A stretch of 55,734 nucleotides of DNA. Source: Pseudoalteromonas luteoviolacea DSM 6061 (lineage in GTDB: Bacteria; Pseudomonadota; Gammaproteobacteria; Enterobacterales; Alteromonadaceae). The notes below the pieces were generated by a model. The model was not told where the DNA came from and made no database searches. It was given only the letters and a program-made list of their open reading frames with translations. The position numbers and the translations under genes are program-made. Positions 16,974 to 25,043 of the stretch are shown here, in pieces. The stretch's first letter is position 1. The number at the start of each line of letters is the position of its first letter. The stretch covers positions 1 to 55,734 of the forward strand of contig NZ_AUYB01000068.1 of assembly GCF_001625655.1 (NCBI RefSeq). Reading direction: 5' to 3'.

Positions 16974-17825
16974 ATGGGAAAGGTATCTATGCAAGCGCTA
17001 AAGGTATTTGATGTGGCAGCGCGACACAGTAGCTTTAAAGTGGCCGCACAAGAGTTAAACATCAGCGCAACAGCAGTCTCTCACCATGTAAGCAATCTAG
17101 AATCTAGACTAGGCGTTAAGCTATTTATTCGTAAAACGCGAGAGGTATGCCTAACCGACATAGGGCTGTTTTTAGCAAAAGCGACTGATTCAGGCTTTAG
17201 TACAATTGAGCACGCAGTCAATGTACTACAAACACAATCTCAAAAAGTAAAAGTCCAGACCACCTCTTCATTCGCGGCACAGTTTTTAATACCTCAGCTT
17301 CGCACTCTTTCAAAAAGTTACCCTGACTTGGAAGTTGAAATCGTCACAGGTGAGCAATTAATTCATGACCCACATGCCATTTCTATTCGCTTTGGAGAAA
17401 TTAATAACGTTGCGAAAAGCGCGCAGCTTACTAGAGAGTCATTTAATATCTACGGCACAGAAGAATGTTTGAGCAAACTCACCAATAACGATTGTGTAAA
17501 AGTGTTTATACCCAAATGGAAAAGTCGGCTTTTACCATCACCTCCTTGGCAACAATGGTTAAATCACAATAAGTTAGACCTCAATAAGCTAGAGGTTGTT
17601 TACTTCGATCAAGAGTCTTACTGTATTGACGAAGCCATTGCAGGTTCAGGGTTGGCTTTTTGCTCCAACACTTTAATTCAGTATGCAGTCTCAACCAAGA
17701 TTCTCCGTCAATGCGATTATTCCTCTCAAGCTTCTCAACTCGGTTATTATTTGGTTTCAGCTTCCGTTTCTAGCACGCAAAAGCAACAGCAGTTCCTAGC
17801 TTGGTTGCAAGCCCATTTTGATTAA
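16974..17825 (+). CDS. LysR family transcriptional regulator
   Basis: A 283-residue LysR regulator with an N-terminal winged helix (about 5-65, FDVAARHSSFKVAAQELNISATAVSHHVSNLE) and a C-terminal periplasmic-binding-like effector domain. The start at 16974 has GGAGG 5 nt upstream; the longer frame begins before the ribosome site. The sequence style (SATAVSHHVSNLE) is GcvA-like. It is divergent from the azoreductase and most likely its regulator. Confidence 0.93.
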   Translation: MGKVSMQALKVFDVAARHSSFKVAAQELNISATAVSHHVSNLESRLGVKLFIRKTREVCLTDIGLFLAKATDSGFSTIEHAVNVLQTQSQKVKVQTTSSFAAQFLIPQLRTLSKSYPDLEVEIVTGEQLIHDPHAISIRFGEINNVAKSAQLTRESFNIYGTEECLSKLTNNDCVKVFIPKWKSRLLPSPPWQQWLNHNKLDLNKLEVVYFDQESYCIDEAIAGSGLAFCSNTLIQYAVSTKILRQCDYSSQASQLGYYLVSASVSSTQKQQQFLAWLQAHFD

Positions 17826-18008
17826 TTAGTAAAATGAAAGACCACGTAAATTGAAGCTGAGTTAACCTAAGATATGTGTCATTACCCTTTAGTTTTTTGA
17901 TTTGAGCACTGGAAATTAAACAACACTATGACCACAATGGACTTCTAGTTCTTAGCTGCTCTTCATGCGTTCAATCCAGCAAAGAGCCTTACAACAAACA
18001 GGAATTTT

Positions 18009-19124
18009 ATGTTCGAATCATTTAACCCAACACCTCGTGTCCTCATGGGCCCCGGCCCATCAAATGTATCGCCTCGTGTTTTAGGTGCGCTTGCAAGACC
18101 AACGGTTGGGCATTTAGACCCACAATTTATCGGCCTGATGGATGAAATTAAACAGCTGCTGCAGTATGCATTTTGCACTAAGAATGAATTTACAATTGCG
18201 CTATCCGCACCGGGCTCGGCGGGAATGGAAGCATGTATTGTTAACTTATTAGAACCAAACGACAAAGTCATTGTGTGTATTAATGGTGTGTTTGGTAACC
18301 GATTAAAAGAGAGCGTTGAACGTGTTGGAGCCCAGGCAATTGTTGTTGAAGACAAATGGGGCACGCCAGTATCAGTGGAGAAAGTTGCTGACACGCTAGC
18401 GGCTCACCCAGATGCTAAAGCACTGGCCTTTGTCCATGCCGAAACCTCTACAGGCACTAGAAGCGATGCGAAGTCTCTTTGTCAATTGGCTAAGCAATAT
18501 GATGTCTTAACGATTGTCGATGCAGTAACGTCACTTGGCGGCAGCGAGTTGAGGGTCGACGAATGGGGGATTGATGCCATTTACTCTGGCTCCCAAAAGT
18601 GCCTATCCTGCGTACCAGGAATTTCTCCTGTGAGCTTTAGCGACAAAGCTGTTGAAACTCTCAAACAACGTAAAACCAAAGTACCTAGCTGGTTTTTAGA
18701 TCAGTCTCTTGTAATGGACTACTGGTCTGGTGAAGGTAAACGAAGCTATCACCACACAGCACCCGTCAATTCACTCTATGCCCTGCATGAGTCTTTAGTC
18801 ATACTAAAACAAGAAGGCCTAGAGCAGGCATGGCAAAGACATACTCAGCTGCATAAAACGCTGCACGAGGGGTTATCCCATCTTGGTATAAATTTCTTAG
18901 TAGATGAAGCTTATCGCTTGCCTCAATTAAATTCGGTAATTATTCCGAATCACGTAAACGATGCTGAAGTACGCGCCACTCTCCTGAACAAATATAATCT
19001 AGAAATAGGTGCTGGCCTTGGTCAGCTCGCAGGTAAAACATGGAGAATAGGTTTAATGGGCACAACGGCGCAAGAGCAAAACATTGCACTACTACTTGCT
19101 GCATTAAAGGATGTACTGCGTTAA
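18009..19124 (+). CDS. Class V aminotransferase, alanine/serine-glyoxylate aminotransferase-like
   Basis: A 371-residue PLP enzyme of the AGXT family, which transfers the amino group from alanine or serine to glyoxylate or a related keto acid. Visible landmarks: LMGPGPSNVSPRVL (12-25), GSAGMEACIVNLL, the ETSTGT loop, DAVTSLGG (about 177-184) with the PLP-contacting Asp, and the Schiff-base Lys in YSGSQKCLSCVPG. C-terminal GAGLGQLAGKTWRIGLMG is family-typical. AGGA precedes the ATG. No pathway neighbours are present, so the exact amino donor is open. Confidence 0.93.
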   Translation: MFESFNPTPRVLMGPGPSNVSPRVLGALARPTVGHLDPQFIGLMDEIKQLLQYAFCTKNEFTIALSAPGSAGMEACIVNLLEPNDKVIVCINGVFGNRLKESVERVGAQAIVVEDKWGTPVSVEKVADTLAAHPDAKALAFVHAETSTGTRSDAKSLCQLAKQYDVLTIVDAVTSLGGSELRVDEWGIDAIYSGSQKCLSCVPGISPVSFSDKAVETLKQRKTKVPSWFLDQSLVMDYWSGEGKRSYHHTAPVNSLYALHESLVILKQEGLEQAWQRHTQLHKTLHEGLSHLGINFLVDEAYRLPQLNSVIIPNHVNDAEVRATLLNKYNLEIGAGLGQLAGKTWRIGLMGTTAQEQNIALLLAALKDVLR

Positions 19125-19134
19125 CACGAATGAG

Positions 19135-19166
19135 ATTAGGTGTGAGGCCCTATCACACCTAATTTA
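19135..19166. terminator. Bidirectional terminator between convergent genes
   Basis: An 11-bp stem ATTAGGTGTGA/TCACACCTAAT with a 7-nt loop, between the aminotransferase and the cytochrome b561 gene, flanked by a short T-rich stretch on the plus strand. Confidence 0.75.
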
Positions 19167-19178
19167 ACTAAATACATG

Positions 19179-19685
19179 CTAGCGACGGGCGTATATAACC
19201 CCTGCAAAGTGCAACATGATTAACCACCATAGTGTGGTTATTAGTTCTAAATGAATGTCCAACATTTGTCCATAGAAACGGCCATCGCTATTGACCACAT
19301 CCGACAATTGCACTCCAAATAAGTGAATTGATACCTCGGCATTAAAAGCCATGCCCAACCCTGTGATACCTAACCCTGATAGAATGAGGTAGAAACAGGC
19401 ATGAACTGTTTGTACAAACCTTGCGTGTAGCTTGCCTTGAGGTGACTGCCTTTTAAGATGAGTTGCAAATCGTCTCTCCCATATAAATCTCAGTATAACC
19501 AGAGCAAATACACCTATTGCCATTAGTGCGTGAAGTTGAATAGCTTCTTGGCGATGAAGAATTTGACCTTTGATTTGGTAATTTACGGTGTGAATTTGCG
19601 CGCCCATATTCATCAAAATAAATAAGATCAAAAACGCGGCAATCCAGTGTAGTGAACGATCGACAATATACTGCTTATTCGCCAT
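19179..19685 (-). CDS. Cytochrome b561 family membrane protein
   Basis: A 168-residue four-helix di-heme b-type cytochrome, YodB/YceJ type. Candidate heme ligands are H13 (SLHWIAAF), H52 (LHALMAIG), H96 (TVHACFYL) and H159 (MLHFAGVIY), each in one of four hydrophobic segments. AAAGGAG stands 6 nt before the ATG. It should shuttle electrons between the quinone pool and a periplasmic acceptor or superoxide. The downstream terminator is shared with the convergent aminotransferase; no obvious partner gene is adjacent. Confidence 0.9.
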   Translation of the reverse strand: MANKQYIVDRSLHWIAAFLILFILMNMGAQIHTVNYQIKGQILHRQEAIQLHALMAIGVFALVILRFIWERRFATHLKRQSPQGKLHARFVQTVHACFYLILSGLGITGLGMAFNAEVSIHLFGVQLSDVVNSDGRFYGQMLDIHLELITTLWWLIMLHFAGVIYARR

Positions 19686-19763
19686 TAAATACTCCTTTAT
19701 TTTTTCATTGCTGAAGCTATATAGTAGTGCTCAAAAATAAACATTCAAACATTTCTGAAAAAA

Positions 19764-19793
19764 CAAAAAAAGGCAGCGGATTGAGCTGCCCTT
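19764..19793 (-). terminator. Intrinsic terminator of the SnoaL-like/CBM gene
   Basis: GGCAGC-loop-GCTGCC stem (19772-19777 with 19785-19790), followed on the minus strand by a T7 tract and more T. Confidence 0.88.
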
Positions 19794-19813
19794 GGTGCTG
19801 ACTAGAATTTAAC

Positions 19814-20458
19814 TTAAATTGAGATTGTACAATCGCGAAGCTTAACCCAAACTTCCGTATCTTCTTCTGGTGATGCTTGGGTCCACCATTTAGCTTGGTA
19901 GATAGCATCTTTGAAAGTCACTAAGCTATCGCCTACATATGTCTCACCACCTTGCCATTGTGGCGATTGGCACTTAGGTGTTAGTGCCCCAAAAAAACCA
20001 GTAATGCTATTGAGCTTCAGATTGGAAGCCGTACCGTAATCTACGCCTTCAGCAACCGATACAGCGCCACCAAGCGCTGTAATATGCCAATTGAATCTGA
20101 TATTTGCCGAATCAACGCTACCATGAACTTCGATATTTGACACCAAAGCCGCATCGTAAGGCCATAGTCCATAATCACGCATTTGTCCTTGAAAACCCCC
20201 TATCCAGTTGCTTACCAGTTGAGCGTTATTGATTGCATAACCTGCAGAGCTCGGGTCTTGATATACAAAGCCAGGGTTGGTTGCCTGTTCTAACATGCTA
20301 ACCCTTTCACTCTCGCTCTGAACATTCCAAGCACTCATGTACGTAATGACATTTTGTTTTAGTATTTTTACTTCGCTTTCAGTTAACGGTTGAGCTGCGC
20401 TATTTAAACTGACAAAACCCACACTGGTTAATAAAATTGCTGCTTGAATAGATTTCAT
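19814..20458 (-). CDS. Secreted SnoaL/NTF2-like domain fused to a chitin-binding (CBM5/12-like) module
   Basis: A 214-residue secreted protein. Signal peptide 1-22 (cut near SAA-QP). Residues 27-155 resemble a SnoaL/NTF2-like cone fold (ESERVSMLEQATNPGFVYQDP, then RFNWHITALGG). Residues about 163-210 carry a pattern typical of carbohydrate-binding module family 5/12: PQWQGGETYVGDSLVTF, IYQAKWWTQASP and VWVKL, bracketed by two cysteines. The aromatic WW and Trp residues usually form the chitin-binding face. AGGAG precedes the ATG and a terminator follows. A membrane AraC-type regulator is divergent. Role inferred: surface or secreted protein on chitin; catalysis not shown. Confidence 0.8.
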   Translation of the reverse strand: MKSIQAAILLTSVGFVSLNSAAQPLTESEVKILKQNVITYMSAWNVQSESERVSMLEQATNPGFVYQDPSSAGYAINNAQLVSNWIGGFQGQMRDYGLWPYDAALVSNIEVHGSVDSANIRFNWHITALGGAVSVAEGVDYGTASNLKLNSITGFFGALTPKCQSPQWQGGETYVGDSLVTFKDAIYQAKWWTQASPEEDTEVWVKLRDCTISI

Positions 20459-20623
20459 AATGACTCCTGGTCCTTGTTTTTATCGCACTTCCAGTCTGCT
20501 TACGACTTGGGTAAAAATATTCCGCCTTGATAAAAGAGGAGTTTTTTGAATTAATATCGATATCAATCAACTAATTAGCAAGTGTCCATTTAACTAAATT
20601 GACATCATAATTAGTAATTTCGA

Positions 20624-21733
20624 ATGAAACTAGCGAAGAGTACCTTATTTATGTGGATTGAATTGCAAAGGGAGTTTTATTTGGTTTGCTGTGTGCTAAC
20701 CCTCTTCTGTACCGGTCTGATGCTTAAGTATGAAAAAAGCTTTGAAGAAAGTGCGCACTATCTAAGCTTAGCAAACCTTGCTCTAATGCTTACGCCGCTT
20801 ATTAGCTATGTACAATTGAAGTTTAATATTCACGCCCCGCTCATATCGCAAATAGCAAATTGCTGCATCTTATTATTTTGCGCATTTACGTATTTATTTT
20901 ATTGCAGCAAAACACCCCCTAGAGTTAAAGATTTAGCCCTTCATTGCACTCCGTTTGTATTCTTTCTGAGCGTTAAAGTCATAGGCTTTCATACTCAAAC
21001 TGAGTTAATGTACATTATCTACTTTGGTTTAATGTTCAGCTATGTTACTAGCATATGGCAGCATGCCCCCAAATCCTCTTCAAACCCACTTAAGCGCAGT
21101 AAGCTGTTACTGATTACTATTACCTATTTGGTGGCCTTGAACGGTTTAGTTGCAGTCTCATATTTGAGCCAATCAAGCTGGACTTACCCACTATGGTCAC
21201 TACTTAATATCAGTATTTGCTGTTACTTAATGACATTTTCTTTTTATGCCGCTTATCGCATTAATCAAGTTTCAAAACAAAACCCCCAGTCCAGAACTAA
21301 GCACATAATCACTGAAGACTTCGGTACTCAAAGTTATTATTCAGAGGATGTAATAGTCAAACAACGCGCCTTTCAGCTCAGTGATTCAGTGGCAAAAGAC
21401 TGCATAGAAAAGATGCATCACTTACTAAAAAAAGAACAACTCTTTTTAGACAACCAACTGACACTTGGACAACTGGCCATAAGACTAGATATAACTCAAC
21501 ATCAAGCATCTGAGCTGCTCAATGAACATATGCACACCAGTTTTTATACTTTACTCAACGAGCACCGTGTTAAGCACGCTTGCCAACTATTAATGCACTC
21601 AAAAAATAAAGCTAGCATTACACAAATTGCCTTAGATAGCGGGTTTAACAACAAAAGTTCGTTTTATAATGAGTTTAAAAAGCAATTAGGAACTACACCG
21701 AATAAATGGCGTTTAGCACGACAAGAACACTAA
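20624..21733 (+). CDS. Membrane-anchored AraC family transcriptional regulator
   Basis: A 369-residue protein with about seven hydrophobic segments in residues 20-215 (for example FYLVCCVLTLFCTGLML and FVFFLSVKVIG) and an AraC DNA-binding domain in residues 260-365 with two helix-turn-helix units (LGQLAIRLDITQHQASELL and ITQIALDSGFNNKSSFYNEF, then LGTTPNKWR). This 7TM-type sensor plus AraC layout points to a signal read at the inner membrane. No good ribosome site is seen. It is divergent from the chitin-binding protein gene across about 165 bp and is a likely regulator of it. Confidence 0.9.
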   Translation: MKLAKSTLFMWIELQREFYLVCCVLTLFCTGLMLKYEKSFEESAHYLSLANLALMLTPLISYVQLKFNIHAPLISQIANCCILLFCAFTYLFYCSKTPPRVKDLALHCTPFVFFLSVKVIGFHTQTELMYIIYFGLMFSYVTSIWQHAPKSSSNPLKRSKLLLITITYLVALNGLVAVSYLSQSSWTYPLWSLLNISICCYLMTFSFYAAYRINQVSKQNPQSRTKHIITEDFGTQSYYSEDVIVKQRAFQLSDSVAKDCIEKMHHLLKKEQLFLDNQLTLGQLAIRLDITQHQASELLNEHMHTSFYTLLNEHRVKHACQLLMHSKNKASITQIALDSGFNNKSSFYNEFKKQLGTTPNKWRLARQEH

Positions 21734-21833
21734 CTTTTTTGTTGCAAGAGTTACGCTCTCAGTTTACTCATTCATATCATAGTCATGCGTAATGCATTAG
21801 GTTGTGTTTTTTGTCGAACTATTACAATAAATT

Positions 21834-22241
21834 ATGAGAAAACATCTATTAAGCGTCAGTTTTGTAGTAGCTAGTGCACTCCTATTTGCATCACTTAAGA
21901 CCGCTTTTATCTGTGGTCCTGTTCCTGCGAAAATGGCGGCAGAGTCAGACATAGAGCAATTGGGCAAAGCTATAGCTCTTTATGGCACTTTATTAGATAA
22001 ACCCATTAGTCAACTGCAAGACTTATCTTCGTTAATCTCCACCGAACCTCGTATTATACAGAACTTACCTAAAGACCCTTGGGGAGGGCGCTATCAATAT
22101 AAGTATCTAGGTGGAAAAACAGCAACATTTATTGTTTGGAGCGAAGGTTCATTAAACTCTCAGGAAGGCTTAATTCTTTACTCATTTTCCAAACAAAGTG
22201 ATAAATACATATCTACCCGACTTAATTCAAAGCTCGATTAA
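21834..22241 (+). CDS. GspG-like (type II pseudopilin C-domain) small protein
   Basis: A 135-residue protein with an N-terminal hydrophobic helix (about 5-27) and a C-terminal region resembling the major pseudopilin GspG: LPKDPWGGRYQYKYLGG (about 79-95), then FIVWSEGSLNSQEG. The usual prepilin peptidase site (Gly then Phe/Thr-Leu-x-Glu) is absent, and the helix looks like a signal anchor or signal peptide. It is not in a secretion operon: neighbours are an AraC regulator and a convergent ArsR gene that overlaps its end by 15 bp. No ribosome site is clear. Likely an orphan pseudopilin-like periplasmic protein; function unknown. Confidence 0.75.
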   Translation: MRKHLLSVSFVVASALLFASLKTAFICGPVPAKMAAESDIEQLGKAIALYGTLLDKPISQLQDLSSLISTEPRIIQNLPKDPWGGRYQYKYLGGKTATFIVWSEGSLNSQEGLILYSFSKQSDKYISTRLNSKLD

Positions 22242-22904
22242 AAAAGTGCGCTCAAACGCCTTTAGACCCGTTTTTGAAAAACTCACTGAACGCGCATCTA
22301 AGTCTCTTTGAGCCCAACCTTTTTCAAAGATATAGTCTAACACCCATTGTCCAAGGCTCCCCGCTAAATGATTGCGACGCTCACTCCAATCTAAACAAGA
22401 TTTACAAACTGGACGCCTCTTTGCTTGCAACTTAACAATATCGACGCCTAACTCACCAAAGTAAGCCTGACCTTTTTCCGTAAGCTGTGTTTGCTCCCCT
22501 GCATCGATCAAAATACCATGCGCCACCAAAGCATCATAAAGCTTTACACCCAGCTCTCCAGCTAAGTGGTCATAACATACTCTTGCATATTGTAATCTTG
22601 TTTCATTTGGGCCTGTCTGCACTTTGGGTTGTACACTTGTTGTGATCACCAATAGTTGTTCCAATAATTCCGAAACACTTAGCCCTTTTAATTGAAAGTA
22701 CTTATGCCTCCCCTGCTTTCTAACTTGCAATAGCGATCCGTCCACAAGTTTAGACAAATGACTACTTGCTGTTTGCGGTGTCACATCGGCTTCGGTCGCA
22801 AGCTCGGTGGCAGTCAGCGCTTTACCTCCCATTAAAGCAGTCAGAATTTTTGCTCGGGTAGGATCTGCGATTAACCCTGCCACAATTGAGATATTTGGTT
22901 CCAT
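22227..22904 (-). CDS. ArsR family winged-helix transcriptional regulator
   Basis: A 225-residue regulator. The ArsR winged helix covers about residues 1-90 (LIADPTRAKILTALM, LTATELATEADVTPQTASSHLSKLV, then KQGRHKYFQL). The C-terminal half has the conserved block CKSCLDWSERRNHLAGSLGQWVLD seen in a subset of single-domain-plus-extension ArsR proteins. I place the start at 22904, where homology-like sequence begins; the upstream extension would overlap the divergent gene and lacks a ribosome site. It is divergent from the NIPSNAP/ABM pair (start to start 86 bp) and is probably its repressor. Confidence 0.9.
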   Translation of the reverse strand: MEPNISIVAGLIADPTRAKILTALMGGKALTATELATEADVTPQTASSHLSKLVDGSLLQVRKQGRHKYFQLKGLSVSELLEQLLVITTSVQPKVQTGPNETRLQYARVCYDHLAGELGVKLYDALVAHGILIDAGEQTQLTEKGQAYFGELGVDIVKLQAKRRPVCKSCLDWSERRNHLAGSLGQWVLDYIFEKGWAQRDLDARSVSFSKTGLKAFERTFLIEL

Positions 22905-22989
22905 ATATTTACCAATAGTTCGATGGTCATCGAAGCATGCCATTTTTGGCTTGGTAGACTGCCTCAAAACAATAAAGGAGGCAATCTCT

Positions 22990-23328
22990 ATGTCCATTAC
23001 ATGTTTCATTGAATACGAAATTAACCCATTTAAACACGCAGAGTTTGAGCAATATGCAAAAAATTGGGGGGAAATCATCCCGCGATGTGGTGGTAATCTA
23101 ATTGGTTATTTCTTACCACATGAAGGCGATAATAAACGCGGTTACGGACTCATCACATTCAACAACCTAGCCGAATATGAAAGCTACAGAGAGAGATTAA
23201 AACAAGACAAAGGCGCCGTTGATAATTTCCAATACGCCCAGGAGGCACAGTTTATATTGCATGAAAAACGCTACTTTTTAAAAGGCGTACCTGAAACTCA
23301 AAAGTTCTATTCAGGTGCATTAAAATGA
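22990..23328 (+). CDS. NIPSNAP family protein
   Basis: A 112-residue dimeric alpha-beta barrel protein of the NIPSNAP family, related to the antibiotic biosynthesis monooxygenase fold. Motifs: FIEYEINPFKHAEFEQYAKNW, GGNLIGYFLPHEGD, YGLITFNNLAEYESYRERL. AAAGGAGG lies 8 nt before the ATG at 22990, so this is the start; the longer frame runs back through the divergent ArsR gene. It overlaps the following ABM gene by 4 nt (ATGA). Role unknown; probable small-molecule binding or oxidation. Confidence 0.9.
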   Translation: MSITCFIEYEINPFKHAEFEQYAKNWGEIIPRCGGNLIGYFLPHEGDNKRGYGLITFNNLAEYESYRERLKQDKGAVDNFQYAQEAQFILHEKRYFLKGVPETQKFYSGALK

Positions 23329-23624
23329 TAGCCGTTATATTTGAAGTTACCTTAAAGCCGAATGCAGCTCCCCGATATTTTGATATCGCAGGTGAACTTA
23401 AGAAAGTTTTAGTTCAGCAAAGCGGATTCATTTCCATAGAGCGCTACCAAAACGTCAATCATCCCGAGCAATACCTTTCCCTGTCCTATTGGCAAGATAA
23501 CGAATCCGTGATGCGCTGGCGAAACCAAATAATGCACCAAGATGCTCAACATATCGGTAAAACAGAGCTGTTTGCCTACTATCGATTACGCGTCGCAAAC
23601 GTATTCAGGGATTATTCCCTATAG
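23325..23624 (+). CDS. Antibiotic biosynthesis monooxygenase (ABM) domain protein
   Basis: A 99-residue ABM-fold protein. IAVIFEVTLKPNAAPRYFDI opens the ferredoxin-like barrel, then SGFISIERYQNVNHPEQYLSL and SYWQDNESVMRWRNQIMHQ, the signature region of ABM proteins (including HmoB/YhgC-type and quinol monooxygenases). ATGA overlap with the NIPSNAP gene suggests the two small barrel proteins function together, perhaps as an oxidative detoxification pair under the ArsR regulator. Confidence 0.9.
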   Translation: MIAVIFEVTLKPNAAPRYFDIAGELKKVLVQQSGFISIERYQNVNHPEQYLSLSYWQDNESVMRWRNQIMHQDAQHIGKTELFAYYRLRVANVFRDYSL

Positions 23625-23686
23625 TCATTTATTTTTTAGGGCTGCAATGGCGTTCTTGGTTAGTTGCAGCCAAATAGGCTCATATT

Positions 23687-24325
23687 ATGGAATTATTAGA
23701 TTACCTTTACACTTACTTTTTTTCAGAAGCACGGCTTATTCAACATTGTGACGTTGAGCTGCAAAAGTTTATTGAATTACAAACAATTGGTGTCATGCCC
23801 AGACCCAGTTATATTTTGGATGCCAACCTACTTTGCAATTCATTTTTTGGGGAGCACGAACAACATGGAAAGATATCCTTTTATCCTAAGAGTTATGCTG
23901 AGTGGTTAAATAAAGTGAAATGTAATACAACCTCAGAAGCTGCCTTTACAATTTTTAGTGAACGCTTGCAGAAAACTATCCATGAATTGGCAAGAAACAA
24001 TATTTCAATGGGTTATGAAGATGATATATCAAAACTAAACCTGTTTATTGCGACACAATGGCAACACTTTTTAGAAGGTACCTATGGGCTCTGCACTCGT
24101 ACTGGCCTTCCTGAAGATATTGCCAAAAAAGAAATTACAATTGGGTTATTGAACACACGGCTGACGCAAGTAAATTTAAGTGACCAAGAGGAAAAGCAAT
24201 TGATCACAGCTATGAATTTACTTGCGAGTTGCAGTCCTAAATTTGCACCTCATGAGCGAAGCAAGTCTCAAAAACAGCGCTTAGCAGCTCAGGTTGAAAG
24301 TAAGCTGCATATCTCACTTGAATAA
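23687..24325 (+). CDS. Hypothetical protein, DUF6058-like
   Basis: A 212-residue soluble, largely helical protein without signal peptide. The opening LLDYLYTYF, then PSYILDANLLCNSFFGEHE, SYAEWLNKVKC, and the central NLFIATQWQHFLEGTYGLCTRTGLPEDIAKKE recall the family catalogued as DUF6058, which I remember being linked to natural-product loci; that recollection is unverified. It ends 4 bp from the convergent PepSY gene. It may follow the ABM gene in the same transcript (62 bp gap). Function unknown. Confidence 0.65.
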   Translation: MELLDYLYTYFFSEARLIQHCDVELQKFIELQTIGVMPRPSYILDANLLCNSFFGEHEQHGKISFYPKSYAEWLNKVKCNTTSEAAFTIFSERLQKTIHELARNNISMGYEDDISKLNLFIATQWQHFLEGTYGLCTRTGLPEDIAKKEITIGLLNTRLTQVNLSDQEEKQLITAMNLLASCSPKFAPHERSKSQKQRLAAQVESKLHISLE

Positions 24326-24329
24326 AGCT

Positions 24330-24851
24330 CTATGTGTTGCCACCTCTTTGCTTATTCCGCTTTTTCGTTCTAAACGGCTGATAAAACATCACAAAGCCCG
24401 TAAACACCATAAAAAGTAAAATCAAAGAGACAGGTAGCATCAACCAAAGATTTGCGTTTTTTTCGAAAAAGGTGCCATCATGCAGGCTTTCTATAAATTC
24501 ATAGTTGCGTTTAGCCACCTGAAGTACTTGGCCTGTATGACTGTCGATTTGAATTTCGATGCTATTGTGGCTACGAACTTTAGTGATCCCCTTGGCAGGT
24601 CTCACATCTAATCGATTGATATCATCCCAACTCGATATTTGTGCCATTTCGACTGACTGTGCCGCAGCTAAAATGTGTTCGAAAGTGATGGTTGGCTGAG
24701 AGGTCTTCCCTTTCGCTGAAGGTGGTTGAATAAAGTCGAATTCTTTTTTCACCAACAGCAATATTCCGGTAACCAAAATTACCAGCAATGGTAGCGCGAC
24801 AATAATGCCAGCCCACTTATGAATGCTTCTATTCTTTCTTTTAAAACTCAT
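24330..24851 (-). CDS. PepSY-associated transmembrane protein
   Basis: A 173-residue inner-membrane protein with two hydrophobic helices: HKWAGIIVALPLLVILVTGI near the N-terminus and LWLMLPVSLILLFMVFTGFVMFY near the C-terminus, with a periplasmic PepSY-like stretch between (IEIQIDSHTGQVLQV) and the ESLHDGTFF sequence typical of the PepSY_TM family. ATG at 24851 follows a TAGG-containing stretch; the 12-residue longer form is possible. Relatives often sit with iron-siderophore TonB receptors as reductase-like helpers, but no such gene is adjacent here. Confidence 0.87.
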   Translation of the reverse strand: MSFKRKNRSIHKWAGIIVALPLLVILVTGILLLVKKEFDFIQPPSAKGKTSQPTITFEHILAAAQSVEMAQISSWDDINRLDVRPAKGITKVRSHNSIEIQIDSHTGQVLQVAKRNYEFIESLHDGTFFEKNANLWLMLPVSLILLFMVFTGFVMFYQPFRTKKRNKQRGGNT

Positions 24852-25003
24852 TTTACCTACTACTGAATTTGTCACCGATAGCTGCATAAGAGCGCTTCAA
24901 AACTACCCATGTCAAAACAAATACATTACCTGCTTAATTAGGTTCACCTACTTCCTTTTTAATCGTGATACATACAAGTCAATACTAGACCAAATTAGCG
25001 ATT

Positions 25004-25032
25004 AGGCGGTACCAATTGTGTTGGTACCGCCT
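25004..25032 (-). terminator. Strong hairpin downstream of the BNR-repeat gene
   Basis: A perfect 12-bp stem AGGCGGTACCAA/TTGGTACCGCCT with a 5-nt loop, 11 bp after the stop. The T tract is weak, but position and stability favour a terminator. Confidence 0.75.
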
Positions 25033-25043
25033 GTTGTTAGCTA

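Noticed and set aside
17963..18394. 143-codon minus-strand ORF over the aminotransferase start
   Set aside because: Antisense shadow of the strongly supported class V aminotransferase.
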